A stretch of 12,279 bases of DNA from Oscillospiraceae bacterium (GCA_003486665.1 DNGF01000271.1:1-12279), one strand, 5' to 3'. Numbered from the stretch's first letter, positions 1 through 8,283 are shown. The notes: generated from the letters alone by a model not told the origin. Numbers and translations: made by a program.

Positions 1-315
1 GGCGTCAGAACCGATGTCAGGGAGATACTTGCGTGCTGCGATTGCTTCTTGATGCCGTCACTTTTTGAGGGACTTCCTTTTTCGCTTATTGAGGCACAGG
101 CGGCGGGGCTTCGCTGCGTAGTTTCAGACGTGGTTACAGAGGAAGCGAATGTCGGACTTGTTGAATATTTTCCATTAGAAAATAGTGCAAAGCAGTGGGC
201 GGAGTTCATAAGCAAAAAGCTTGATGAGCCGAGAAAATCGGCAGACGAAAAAAAGCTCGGAGAATTTGATATTTCACATACTGTCAGACAGCTTGAAGAG
301 ATATATGACAGATAA
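1..315 (+). CDS. Glycosyltransferase family 4-type protein, C-terminal fragment (5' end outside window)
   Basis: The frame is open from the first base and ends at TAA 313-315, leaving 104 visible residues. The fragment matches the C-terminal nucleotide-sugar-binding Rossmann half of GT-B retaining glycosyltransferases. It shows the 'D-V-R-E-I-L' helix start, 'CDCFLMPSLFEGLP', and the E-x7-E motif formed by E23 and E31 of the fragment (EGLPFSLIE), followed by 'AQAAGL'. In GT4 enzymes this motif contacts the donor sugar nucleotide. Such enzymes build exopolysaccharide, capsule or glycolipid in the cytoplasm or at the inner membrane face. The first in-frame ATG is at 49, but conserved sequence continues upstream of it, so that is not the real start. 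Acceptor and sugar cannot be read from this fragment. It is separated from recJ by 35 bases and may end an upstream envelope-polysaccharide cluster. Confidence 0.85.
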   Translation, partial: GVRTDVREILACCDCFLMPSLFEGLPFSLIEAQAAGLRCVVSDVVTEEANVGLVEYFPLENSAKQWAEFISKKLDEPRKSADEKKLGEFDISHTVRQLEEIYDR

Positions 316-350
316 AAAATTATACAGAATATAATGAAAGGAGATGCGGT

Positions 351-2396
351 ATGAGCAGAAAAAAGTGGATAGTCAAAAGCGGCGATAAAGAGTACGCGAC
401 CAAGCTTTCGGAAGAACTCGGCATAAGCCCGTATGCTGCGCTTATCGCATCGACAAGAGGAATAAAAACCGCAGAAGAGGCGAAAGACTTTTTCGGCATC
501 GGCGAACATAAGAGCGTTGATCCGATGGATTTCCCCGATATGTATGCGGCAGTGAAAAGGGTGCAGAAGGCACTCGATGAATTTGAAAGAATCGCGGTTT
601 ACGGCGATTACGATGCGGACGGAGTAACATCAACGGCATTACTCTATTCCTATCTTGAAATGCAGGGCGCGGATGTCGTTTATTATGTCCCGAACCGTCA
701 TACCGAGGGCTACGGACTCAGCTATGAAGCTATCGACAAGCTCAGCATGATGGGCGTCAAGCTTATTATTACCGTTGATAACGGAATAAGCGCCGTTGAG
801 GAAGCAAAATATATTAACGAGCTTGAGATGGATCTCGTTATAACGGATCACCATCTTCCGTCGGACTCTTTGCCGCAGGCGGCTGCGGTCGTTGACCCTC
901 ATAGGGCGGACTGCAATCTGGATTTTAAAGACTATGCAGGCGTCGGCGTTGCATATAAATTAATATGTGCGCTTGAGGGTGAGGAAAACGGAATAACAGA
1001 CAGCTTTGTTGACCTTGTGACGATAGGCACGATTGCCGACGTTATGCCGCTTGTAAAAGAAAACCGCGAGTTTGTTCGCCGCGGCGTTGAGATGCTTGCC
1101 GATTCCGACAGAACGGGAATTCAGGCTCTTATGGAAGCCGCGGGTCTTTCGGAAAGGAAGATCAATTCCACTTCAATTGCATTCGGAATTTGTCCGAGAA
1201 TCAATGCTGCCGGTCGTATGGGATCGGCGGACAGGGCAATAAGACTTCTTTTGAGTGAGGATTACGATGAAGCGGTTATGCTTGCACAAGAGATAAACGA
1301 TGAAAATACCGCAAGGCAGCAGACCGAGCAGGAAATACTCACTCAGGCTGATGAACAGATAAGATCGAATCCCGGCTGGAAATATCAAAACGTTTTGGTG
1401 GTCGCCGGCGAGGGCTGGCATGACGGCGTTGTCGGTATTGTCGCGTCGAGGCTTGTCGAAAAATACGGAAAACCCACACTTGTTATAACCGTTGACGGAG
1501 AGGACGCAAAGGGTTCGGGCAGAAGCATTGAGGGCTTCAATCTTTATGACGCTATATGCCGCTGCGGCGATTGTCTGACCCATTTCGGCGGTCATATGCT
1601 CGCGGCAGGCATAGGTCTTAAGGCATCGAATATACCCGTTTTTCGGCAGAAAATCAATAAATATGCGGACAGTATAGAAATGCCGTACCCGATTCAGAAC
1701 ATAGACTTTAAGCTAAATCCGGCGTGTGTAAATACGGAGATGCTTGAAACGGTCAGTCAGCTCGAACCGTTCGGCGCGGGCAATCCGCAGCCGATATTCG
1801 GACTTTATAACATGACGGTAGCCGATATTCAGCCGATAGGCAACGGAAAGCATCTTAGGGTGATTCTTGAGAGAAACGGGATTTCAATTCAAACGTTGAA
1901 ATTCCGAACGCTTCAGGCGGATTTCCCGTTTGTTCGGGGTGATATCGTTGACGCGGCGGTGGGTCTTGAGCCTAACGAGTATCTCGGACAGCTCAGAGTC
2001 AGCGTTCTGCTGAAAAATATAAAGCTTCACGATATGGTGGAGGACGATCTCTTCTCTTCAATGAGAGATTTCTCAATGCTTATGAGAGGGCGGAAGGACG
2101 GCTTTGATGCCGAGCTTCTTATTCCCCAAAGGGAAACCACAGCCAAGGTCTACAGATATATCCGCTCTGCCGGAAGGTGGAACTATGATATTGAAACACT
2201 CTGCCATCGGCTTGATTTCTGGGCAGAGGATTACGGACAGGTAGCTGTATCCGTTGAAGCAATGCTCGAAATGGGCATACTCAGAAGAGATGAAAACGAA
2301 GGACTGAGCGTTCCGAAAACAAGCGAGAAGGTCAACTTGCAGGACGCACCGATCCTCAGAAGGTTAGCAGAAATTTCAAATGAATCGGCATTGTGA
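351..2396 (+). CDS. recJ: Single-stranded-DNA-specific exonuclease RecJ
   Basis: RecJ degrades single-stranded DNA 5' to 3' in recombinational and mismatch repair. The 681-residue product shows the full DHH-family set: YGDYDADG (84-91), DNG (143-145), DHH (166-168), VDP (181-183) and GTIAD (226-230), whose aspartates and histidines bind the two catalytic metals. The DHHA1 part follows, with PRINAAGRM (282-290), GWHDGVVGIVASRL (355-368), GSGRS (388-392) and FGGHMLAAG (412-420). LEPFGAGNPQPIF (471-483) marks the OB-fold domain. Residues from about 560 form a C-terminal extension of the kind seen in Firmicutes RecJ; E. coli RecJ is shorter (about 577 residues) and B. subtilis RecJ longer (about 786). 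The ATG is preceded by a strong ribosome binding site, AAAGGAGA at 337-344. The gene ends just before rel, and a possible upstream rel start lies inside its last codons. Confidence 0.97.
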   Translation: MSRKKWIVKSGDKEYATKLSEELGISPYAALIASTRGIKTAEEAKDFFGIGEHKSVDPMDFPDMYAAVKRVQKALDEFERIAVYGDYDADGVTSTALLYSYLEMQGADVVYYVPNRHTEGYGLSYEAIDKLSMMGVKLIITVDNGISAVEEAKYINELEMDLVITDHHLPSDSLPQAAAVVDPHRADCNLDFKDYAGVGVAYKLICALEGEENGITDSFVDLVTIGTIADVMPLVKENREFVRRGVEMLADSDRTGIQALMEAAGLSERKINSTSIAFGICPRINAAGRMGSADRAIRLLLSEDYDEAVMLAQEINDENTARQQTEQEILTQADEQIRSNPGWKYQNVLVVAGEGWHDGVVGIVASRLVEKYGKPTLVITVDGEDAKGSGRSIEGFNLYDAICRCGDCLTHFGGHMLAAGIGLKASNIPVFRQKINKYADSIEMPYPIQNIDFKLNPACVNTEMLETVSQLEPFGAGNPQPIFGLYNMTVADIQPIGNGKHLRVILERNGISIQTLKFRTLQADFPFVRGDIVDAAVGLEPNEYLGQLRVSVLLKNIKLHDMVEDDLFSSMRDFSMLMRGRKDGFDAELLIPQRETTAKVYRYIRSAGRWNYDIETLCHRLDFWAEDYGQVAVSVEAMLEMGILRRDENEGLSVPKTSEKVNLQDAPILRRLAEISNESAL

Positions 2397-2412
2397 GCCG
2401 AGAGGTATAAAA

Positions 2413-4692
2413 ATGTCAGAGAAAAATGAAAAAAACAAATTAACGGCTTCGCTCAGTGAATCGGAGGAAACAAAAAGCGAGGAAAAGGTGTTTGTTCCCG
2501 AAACTCCCGATGAGCTTTATACGAAGCTGATAACTCTTGTGAGGGAAAACATGAGTCCCAATGATGTTTCCCTGATAGAAAAAGCGTATTTTGTTGCCAA
2601 AAAGGCTCATGAGGGTCAGTTCAGATTCTCAGGCGAGCCTTATATAATTCACCCCATCTCCGTTGCGATTATCCTTTATAACCTGGGTATGGACGGGGAA
2701 TCCATGGCTGCGGCTTTGCTGCACGATGTTGTTGAAGACACCGATTTGACTAAGGAAAATATCCGTGAGGAATTCGGTGAGGACGTTGCAAACCTTGTTG
2801 AGGGCGTTACAAAGCTCGGCAAGGTGCCTATCTTTACAAAGGAGGAGCAGCAGGCGGAGAATGTTCGCAAGATGCTGATGGCGATGTCGCAGGATATTCG
2901 TGTTATCATCATCAAGCTTGCCGACCGCATACACAATATGAGAACACTGTCTTTTATGCGACCCGATAAAAGACGTGAAAAATCACAGGAAACTCTTGAA
3001 ATTTACGCTCCGATAGCTCACCGCCTCGGTATCAGAGGCGTTAAGGAGGAGCTTGAGGATCTTGCAATCAGCTATCTTGACCCCGTGGCGTATAAGGAGA
3101 TAAGAGATAGACTTGAACAGCAGCAGTCCAAGAGAAAGGAATACCTTGACAGCATACAGAAAAAGATAAGCGAGAGAATAAAACAGGTTGTGCCGAATTC
3201 AAGCATTTCAGGCAGAATCAAGAGCGTCCACGGCATTTACAGAAAAATGTATATGCAGGGCAAAAGCTTTGACGAGATATATGACATCTATGCGGTCAGA
3301 ATAATTGTTGACGATGTTATTGACTGTTACAACTGCTTGGGAATAATTCACGATATGTTCCAGTCCATTCCGGGACGCTTTAAGGATTATATCTCAACCC
3401 CGAAAGCGAATATGTACCAGTCGCTTCACACAACGGTAATCGGGGATGAGGGAATTCCTTTTGAGGTTCAGATAAGAACGTGGGAGATGCACCGCACGGC
3501 TGAGTACGGTGTTGCCGCCCATTGGAAATATAAGCTCGGAATCAACGGCAGGCAGAGATTTGAAGAGAAATTTTCATGGATCCGTCAGCTTCTTGAGAGT
3601 CAGAATGTTTCCGAGAATCCGCAGGATATTGTAAATACTATTAAAACAGACCTTGTTCAGGAGGAGGTTTTTGTCTTCACTCCGAAAGGAACGGTTATCA
3701 ACCTGCCCGCAGGTGCAACGGTTGTCGATTTTGCCTATGCCATTCACTCGGCGGTCGGCAACAGAATGGTCGGCGCAAAGGTTGACGGCAGAATTGTCCC
3801 GATTGACTATGTGGTTAAAACGGGTGAGATCGTTGAGGTTATCACATCATCTCAGCAGAATAAGGGACCGAGCCGCGACTGGCTTAAATTTGTCAAAACG
3901 AGCGGCGCCAGAAACAAGATACGTTCGTGGTTTAAAAAGGAACGCAGAGAAGAGAATATTCTTGAGGGCAGGATGGAAGTTGAGCGTGAATTCAAGCGCA
4001 ATTTCATAAGGCTCAACGATCAGCAGTTTGACAAATTTGTGCTTGAAATTGCACAGAAGCAGCGTTTTAACAGTGCGGATGATCTGTTTGCGGCTATAGG
4101 CTACGGCGGAATATCTCTCAACAAGATGATGCCGCATATCAAGGATGAGTACGTTAAGGAATTTAAACAGCCTGAACCCGTTGAGGAGGACGTTATCAAG
4201 ATAACCAAGCCGACTCCGAAAAAACGTGCAAAAAGTCAGGAGGGCGTTGTTATCGAAGGTATCGACAACTGCCTTATTAAGCTTTCAAAGTGCTGCAGTC
4301 CGGTTCCCGGTGATAAAATTATCGGATTTATTACAAGAGGACACGGCGTTTCGATACACAAGAGGGACTGCACGAATGTTCCGAAGGTTATCGAGCTTGC
4401 CGATGAGCCGGACAGGTGGATCGCCGCAGGCTGGGATGATTCCGTGAAGGAGGACTTCACCGCCACGGTTTCGCTGACGTGCCTTGACCGAGTCGGACTT
4501 ATGGCTGATATTTCAAAAATGATAGCCGATATGAGGGTAATGATATACGGAATTAATACAAAGAGTAAGAAAGACGGCAGAGCTTCACTTGAATTGACGA
4601 TCGGAGTCAACGGAATAGAGCATCTTAACAGCGTTATGGCGAAGCTCAGAAAGATTAACGGCGTTCTGGATGTTGAACGTTCGAACAGTTAA
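2413..4692 (+). CDS. rel: Bifunctional (p)ppGpp synthetase/hydrolase Rel (RelA/SpoT homolog)
   Basis: Rel makes and degrades the alarmone (p)ppGpp and so controls the stringent response at the ribosome. From ATG 2413 the product is 759 residues, normal for the long RSH family. The hydrolase domain looks intact: H80, HDVVEDT (104-110) and KLADRIHNMRT (168-178). The synthetase domain has RIKSVHGIYRKM (268-279), RFKD (322-325), the nucleotide loop around KANMYQSLHTT (331-341) and EVQIRT (351-356) with the catalytic glutamate. RFKD is the R-x-K-D form typical of bifunctional enzymes rather than the E-x-D-D form of RelA. A TGS domain (about 418-478), a cysteine-rich zinc-finger-like domain (C620, KCCSPVPGD 626-634, HKRDC 649-653) and a C-terminal ACT domain (about 686-757) follow. 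I chose 2413 because AGAGG at 2401-2405 is well spaced. An in-frame ATG at 2380 would overlap recJ and add 11 atypical residues. Confidence 0.96.
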   Translation: MSEKNEKNKLTASLSESEETKSEEKVFVPETPDELYTKLITLVRENMSPNDVSLIEKAYFVAKKAHEGQFRFSGEPYIIHPISVAIILYNLGMDGESMAAALLHDVVEDTDLTKENIREEFGEDVANLVEGVTKLGKVPIFTKEEQQAENVRKMLMAMSQDIRVIIIKLADRIHNMRTLSFMRPDKRREKSQETLEIYAPIAHRLGIRGVKEELEDLAISYLDPVAYKEIRDRLEQQQSKRKEYLDSIQKKISERIKQVVPNSSISGRIKSVHGIYRKMYMQGKSFDEIYDIYAVRIIVDDVIDCYNCLGIIHDMFQSIPGRFKDYISTPKANMYQSLHTTVIGDEGIPFEVQIRTWEMHRTAEYGVAAHWKYKLGINGRQRFEEKFSWIRQLLESQNVSENPQDIVNTIKTDLVQEEVFVFTPKGTVINLPAGATVVDFAYAIHSAVGNRMVGAKVDGRIVPIDYVVKTGEIVEVITSSQQNKGPSRDWLKFVKTSGARNKIRSWFKKERREENILEGRMEVEREFKRNFIRLNDQQFDKFVLEIAQKQRFNSADDLFAAIGYGGISLNKMMPHIKDEYVKEFKQPEPVEEDVIKITKPTPKKRAKSQEGVVIEGIDNCLIKLSKCCSPVPGDKIIGFITRGHGVSIHKRDCTNVPKVIELADEPDRWIAAGWDDSVKEDFTATVSLTCLDRVGLMADISKMIADMRVMIYGINTKSKKDGRASLELTIGVNGIEHLNSVMAKLRKINGVLDVERSNS

Positions 4693-4708
4693 GGCGAAAA
4701 TGCCTTAA
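4689..4708 (+). other. Short perfect hairpin between rel and dtd
   Basis: TTAAGGC (4689-4695) is perfectly complementary to GCCTTAA (4702-4708), with a six-base loop. The 5' arm includes the rel stop codon and the 3' arm runs into the dtd ribosome binding site AAAAGGAG (4707-4714). No T-tract follows, so this is not a standard terminator. It may modestly tune dtd translation or mRNA stability, or it may be chance. Confidence 0.45.
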
Positions 4709-4720
4709 AAGGAGTTCTTT

Positions 4721-5182
4721 ATGAAAGCAGTAGTTCAAAGAGTAAAATCGTCGGCGGTAGCCGTTGACGGTGAAACAATAGGCAAAATCGGCAGGGGATA
4801 TAACGTACTTCTGGGCGTTTTCCCCGATGATACAAAAAAGGACGCGGAAATTCTTGCCGCAAAGATTGCAAAACTGCGTATTTTCGAGGATGAGGAGGAG
4901 AAGATGAACCTCTCTATTCTCGATGTAAACGGAGAAGTGCTTGCGATTTCTCAGTTCACGCTTTGTGCGGACATTAAAAAGGGTAACCGCCCGTCGTTTA
5001 CAACTGCGGCAAAGCCGGATTACGCAAACGAGCTTTACGAATATTTTATGGAACAGCTCAAGGCAAACGGTATCAAAAAGGTCGAGCACGGCTCGTTCGG
5101 AGCAGATATGCAGGTTGAGATTCACAATGACGGTCCCGTTACGATAATCATGGACACAACGATCTGGAACAAGAGGGATTGA
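4721..5182 (+). CDS. dtd: D-aminoacyl-tRNA deacylase (DTD)
   Basis: DTD hydrolyses D-amino acids (and mischarged glycine) from tRNA, protecting translation from wrong-chirality residues. The 153-residue product is of typical length and begins MKAVVQRV, the family's usual start. It carries the conserved active-site segments SQFTLCAD (77-84), KGNRPSF (87-93), GADM (127-130) and NDGPVT (136-141). The GP pair (138-139) is the Gly-cisPro signature that enforces substrate chirality. The ribosome binding site AAAAGGAG (4707-4714) lies 6 bases before the ATG. Rel followed by dtd is a widely conserved Firmicutes gene pair. The gene is 28 bases after rel and 3 bases before the hydrolase gene, so it is almost certainly co-transcribed with both. 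Confidence 0.97.
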   Translation: MKAVVQRVKSSAVAVDGETIGKIGRGYNVLLGVFPDDTKKDAEILAAKIAKLRIFEDEEEKMNLSILDVNGEVLAISQFTLCADIKKGNRPSFTTAAKPDYANELYEYFMEQLKANGIKKVEHGSFGADMQVEIHNDGPVTIIMDTTIWNKRD

Positions 5183-5185
5183 AAA

Positions 5186-5818
5186 ATGACGGTTGAAACA
5201 ATGGTGCTGGGACCTGTCAGCGCAAACACATATATTGTTACAGACGATATAAGCGGCGAAACCGCGATAATCGACTGCGGCGAGTGTACGCCAGAACTTC
5301 TTGCCAAGCTGAACGGCAAAAATGTTAAATATATTCTGCTGACGCACGGCCACGCAGATCATATCCTCGGCGTATATGACCTTAAGCAGGCATTCCCGAA
5401 CGCAAAAATTGTGATTCACAGCAAGGACGCGGACTGCCTTACAACCGAGATGATAAGCATTGCGTTCAGCATTGCGCCGCACACTCAAAAAAATATTGAA
5501 CCCGATATTATTGTTGAAGAGGGCGATGTGATAGCTCTCGGAAGCCTTGATTTTAAGGTTATGCACACTCCGGGTCATACAATGGGCAGCGTGTGCTATT
5601 ATGCGGAAAGCGAAAGGACGCTTTTTACGGGAGATACGCTCTTCTGCCTGACGGTAGGCAGGACCGATCTGTTCGGCGGAAACGAAGATGAAATGTATGC
5701 CTCGATCAAGCGGCTTTATGAAATGCCGGGCGATTATACAATCTATCCCGGCCACAACAGAGCCACAACCATGGAATACGAACGCAGAAGAAACAGATAT
5801 ATGAGGAGATTTAAATGA
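5186..5818 (+). CDS. MBL-fold metal hydrolase, glyoxalase II-like
   Basis: This is a single-domain cytoplasmic metallo-beta-lactamase-fold hydrolase of 210 residues. The metal-binding motif THGHADH spans 53-59. Further ligands are H131 in HTPGHT (127-132), D150 in FTGD (147-150) and H190 in YPGH (187-190). GRTD (158-161) is typical of glyoxalase-II-like proteins. The family includes hydroxyacylglutathione-type thioesterases and many members of unknown substrate, so a specific reaction cannot be read from sequence. The length fits the short bacterial form without the C-terminal helical domain of classical glyoxalase II. It starts 3 bases after dtd with AGAGGGA (5172-5178) as ribosome binding site. 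Its stop overlaps the hemZ start (ATGA, 5815-5818), implying translational coupling. Confidence 0.93.
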   Translation: MTVETMVLGPVSANTYIVTDDISGETAIIDCGECTPELLAKLNGKNVKYILLTHGHADHILGVYDLKQAFPNAKIVIHSKDADCLTTEMISIAFSIAPHTQKNIEPDIIVEEGDVIALGSLDFKVMHTPGHTMGSVCYYAESERTLFTGDTLFCLTVGRTDLFGGNEDEMYASIKRLYEMPGDYTIYPGHNRATTMEYERRRNRYMRRFK

Positions 5819-7260
5819 TACTCAGGGTCGTTAATCATAAATTCCATTATGAAATGGAAAACCTTTGCCGCGTCTTCTTTCCCCATGAAACGATTCGTGT
5901 CATAAAGGATTCGGAGGACGGAACGGACGATATAACTGTTATCACTTCTTTAAAAGACGAATATGTTGTAGGTGTTTCCGTCAGCATAAACGGAACAATA
6001 GGTACAAAGGAAGCCTCGGTTGCGGATTATGAGGACTGCGAGAGGGAGATGGCGATATTGCTGTTTTCACTTCTCTCCGATATAACGGGATATACGCCGA
6101 AATGGGGCATACTGACGGGTGTCAGACCGTCAAAGCTGATGAATTCGCTGATTAATGAATTCGGCGATGACGGTGCGAAAGTATATTTTACGGATAAGCT
6201 CTTGGTTTGTAAAAAAAAGACCGAGCTTGCGTATTCTGTCGCAAAGGCGGAGGAGAGAATAATGTCGCTCTCGGACGAAAAAAGCTTCAGCCTGTATGTT
6301 TCTGTTCCGTTCTGCCCGACAAGGTGCAACTATTGCTCCTTTGTTTCTCATTCGATCGCACAGGCTAAGAAGCTTCTGCCGGATTATGTTGAAAATCTCT
6401 GCAAAGAGATCAGGCAAACTGCCGCGGTCGCGAACGAACTCGGCTTAAGACTTGAATCGATCTATTGGGGCGGCGGCACGCCGACAACTCTCTCTGCCGA
6501 GATGCTTGAGAGAATCTGTGCCGAAATCAATGCCGACTTTGATTTGTCGCATATTCGCGAATACACGATAGAAGCAGGCAGAGCCGATACGGTAACTCCC
6601 GAAAAGCTCAGGGTGATAAAAGCGGCGGGAGTCGGCAGAATCAGCATAAATCCGCAGACCTTTAACGATGAGGTTCTCAGAACGATAGGCAGACGTCACA
6701 CGGTCGATGATGTCGTGCGCGTCTTTTGTGAGGCAAGGGAGATCGGCTTTGACAACATAAACATGGATCTTATAGCGGGACTGACAGGTGATACATACGA
6801 AAGCTTCTGCAATTCGGTTGACCGCGCTGTGTCCATGAACCCCGAAAATATAACGCTTCATACACTTGCCTTGAAGCGCTCGTCAAACATTGTGACTCAT
6901 GGCGTTGATGTCCAGAGCGGAGAAATTGCAAATAAAATGCTGGAATTTGCTCAGAACAGGTTCTATTCCGCCGGCTATAAGCCGTATTATATGTATAGAC
7001 AGTCACGTTCACTCGGCAATCTTGAAAACGTCGGCTGGTGTAAGGACGGCTTCGAGTGTCTTTACAACATCTTCATGATGGAGGAGTGCCACACGGTGCT
7101 TGCTGTCGGCGCAGGAGCCGTGACAAAGCTTAAGGATCCCAACAGCAGGAATATAGAAAGAATTTTTAATTATAAATATCCGTATGAGTATAATTCACGT
7201 TACGAAGTAATTTCCGAGCGCAAGGCGCAGATAAAGGAGTTTTACGACAGTCTGAAATAA
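5815..7260 (+). CDS. hemZ: HemZ-type radical SAM protein (coproporphyrinogen III dehydrogenase-like)
   Basis: The 481-residue product is a radical SAM enzyme of the HemN/HemW/HemZ group. The [4Fe-4S]-binding motif is CPTRCNYC (167-174: C167, C171, C174), followed by SF. YWGGGTPTT (217-225) is the SAM-binding glycine motif and EAGRADT (253-259) is characteristic of HemZ. About 160 residues precede the radical SAM core, as expected for HemZ rather than HemN. HemZ is named for oxygen-independent oxidation of coproporphyrinogen III in heme synthesis. However, position 176 after the cluster cysteines is Phe, where E. coli HemN has a fourth cysteine, so the reaction is known less surely than the family. 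The start overlaps the hydrolase stop by 4 bases, with GAGGAGA (5803-5809) as ribosome binding site. No other heme gene is visible in the window. Confidence 0.9.
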   Translation: MILRVVNHKFHYEMENLCRVFFPHETIRVIKDSEDGTDDITVITSLKDEYVVGVSVSINGTIGTKEASVADYEDCEREMAILLFSLLSDITGYTPKWGILTGVRPSKLMNSLINEFGDDGAKVYFTDKLLVCKKKTELAYSVAKAEERIMSLSDEKSFSLYVSVPFCPTRCNYCSFVSHSIAQAKKLLPDYVENLCKEIRQTAAVANELGLRLESIYWGGGTPTTLSAEMLERICAEINADFDLSHIREYTIEAGRADTVTPEKLRVIKAAGVGRISINPQTFNDEVLRTIGRRHTVDDVVRVFCEAREIGFDNINMDLIAGLTGDTYESFCNSVDRAVSMNPENITLHTLALKRSSNIVTHGVDVQSGEIANKMLEFAQNRFYSAGYKPYYMYRQSRSLGNLENVGWCKDGFECLYNIFMMEECHTVLAVGAGAVTKLKDPNSRNIERIFNYKYPYEYNSRYEVISERKAQIKEFYDSLK

Positions 7261-7271
7261 GAGGTGTCGAA

Positions 7272-8186
7272 ATGGCATACAGAACATTAAGCGATATTAA
7301 TAAAAACGTTGCGTCCGATGTTGAGTCTTTTATTGAGTCGGCAGAGGAGGGCTTTGACGGCTCCGTTTCCTCTCTGGTTGAAAGATTTGTTTCGGACTGC
7401 GACTGCGATATTGTTCTGCTTGCAGGCCCCAGCTCTTCGGGAAAAACAACAACAGCCGGTAAGATTGTTGAAAAAATCAATCGCAGCGGCAGAAACGCGT
7501 ACACTCTTTCGCTTGATGACTATTATCATAATGCCGCCGATATCCCGATGACGGATAAGGGAGTCAGGGATTTTGAGAATGTCAGCGCTCTTGATATCGA
7601 CCTGATCCATAAGACCTTTTCGGATCTGATCGAGAACAGAAAAGCAATGGTGCCTGAGTTCGATTTTGTAAGCGGCACAAGAAAAAGCGAAATGAGAAGC
7701 ATAGAGCTTAAGAAGGACGATGTTATAATAGTCGAGGGCTTGCACGCGCTCAATCCGATTATAACAAAGGGGCTTGACGAGAGCCACATTTATAAGGTGT
7801 ATATAAGCGTTTCATCGAGAGTTACCGATGATGACGGAAAGGTGATTTTCAGCAAGAGAAATCTTCGCCTTGTACGCAGGATGATACGCGATTATCATTA
7901 CAGAAACACTTCGGTGGAAAAGACCTTCTCTCAGTGGCCGGAGGTGCTTAAGGGCGAGGATAAATATATCTTTCCCTATGAAAAAAACGCGCGGTTCAGA
8001 ATAGATTCTTTTCACCCTTATGAGTCGAGTATTTTCAGGGATGAGGCTGTGGAACTGCTTGACACCGTGGATAACGCAAGCTGTTTCTATCCGTTGGCTC
8101 AGCAGCTTAAGGAGGACTTTTCAAGGCTCAGACCGATAGATATATCCAAAATGCCGGATAATTCGCTCCTCAGGGAGTTTATTTAA
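7272..8186 (+). CDS. Uridine kinase-like nucleoside kinase (P-loop)
   Basis: This is a P-loop kinase of the uridine kinase/phosphoribulokinase family, probably phosphorylating uridine or cytidine in pyrimidine salvage. In 304 residues it shows the Walker A motif GPSSSGKT (52-59), SLDDYY (80-85, the catalytic-aspartate region), ENVSALD (102-108), IVEGLHALNP (153-162, the Walker B-like strand) and the arginine-rich lid RLVRRMIRDYHYRN (199-212). Many Clostridia carry a roughly 550-residue version with N-terminal TGS and tRNA-synthetase-like domains. Here those domains are absent and only about 50 residues precede the P-loop. The ATG follows GAGGTG (7261-7266) and lies 11 bases after hemZ. It is the last gene of the upstream run; an AT-rich gap and a new promoter follow. 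The exact nucleoside is not certain. Confidence 0.88.
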   Translation: MAYRTLSDINKNVASDVESFIESAEEGFDGSVSSLVERFVSDCDCDIVLLAGPSSSGKTTTAGKIVEKINRSGRNAYTLSLDDYYHNAADIPMTDKGVRDFENVSALDIDLIHKTFSDLIENRKAMVPEFDFVSGTRKSEMRSIELKKDDVIIVEGLHALNPIITKGLDESHIYKVYISVSSRVTDDDGKVIFSKRNLRLVRRMIRDYHYRNTSVEKTFSQWPEVLKGEDKYIFPYEKNARFRIDSFHPYESSIFRDEAVELLDTVDNASCFYPLAQQLKEDFSRLRPIDISKMPDNSLLREFI

Positions 8187-8228
8187 GATATTTTTCAGTT
8201 AATTTTGAGGTAATTATTAATAAAAATG
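8187..8228 (+). promoter_or_regulatory. AT-rich tract upstream of the promoter (possible UP element)
   Basis: The sequence between the kinase stop and the -35 box is strongly A/T-rich, with A and T runs directly upstream of the -35 element. This resembles an UP element that binds the RNA polymerase alpha subunit. I looked for an intrinsic terminator for the upstream operon here and found no GC-rich stem followed by a T-tract. Confidence 0.3.
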
Positions 8229-8257
8229 TTGATAAATAAGGAACTATATGGTAAAAT
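8229..8257 (+). promoter_or_regulatory. SigA-type promoter with extended -10 for the flippase-mazG-hup operon
   Basis: TTGATA (8229-8234, five of six consensus) is followed by a 17-base spacer and TAAAAT (8252-8257, five of six consensus). TG at 8249-8250 gives an extended -10. Spacing is optimal, and the expected transcription start is near 8263-8266. It lies in the only sizeable gap between the two gene runs, which supports its role as the promoter of the flippase, mazG and probably downstream genes. Confidence 0.7.
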
Positions 8258-8264
8258 ATTTTTT

Positions 8265-8283
8265 GCCGCCGTTTTCGGCGGTA
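8265..8283 (+). other. GC-rich hairpin at the predicted mRNA 5' end
   Basis: CCGCCG (8266-8271) and CGGCGG (8276-8281) form a perfect 6-base-pair stem with a TTTT loop. It is extended by a G-T pair (8265/8282) and possibly by T-A pairs outward. No T-tract follows the stem on either strand, so it is not a good terminator. Because it starts where transcription is predicted to begin, it may form a 5'-terminal stem that protects the mRNA from 5'-dependent decay. Confidence 0.55.

Noticed and set aside
1173..1595. 140-residue - strand open frame inside recJ
   Set aside because: Antisense shadow of the DHHA1 region of recJ, with no domain or ribosome binding site that stands out.
2380..2412. Upstream rel start at ATG 2380
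   Set aside because: It overlaps the end of recJ, adds 11 residues unlike the family, and has a poorer ribosome binding site than ATG 2413.
4655..5755. 366-residue open frame on the - strand, antisense to dtd and the MBL hydrolase
   Set aside because: It lies opposite two genes with complete catalytic motifs, is rich in Cys, His and Arg as expected of an antisense shadow, and has no recognisable domain.
7287..7787. 166-residue - strand open frame inside the nucleoside kinase
   Set aside because: Fully antisense to the Walker A and catalytic region of a convincing kinase.
8265..8283. Terminator of the upstream operon
   Set aside because: The hairpin is GC-rich, but no T-tract follows on either strand; T residues lie 5' and A residues 3' of the stem, and a promoter sits immediately upstream.
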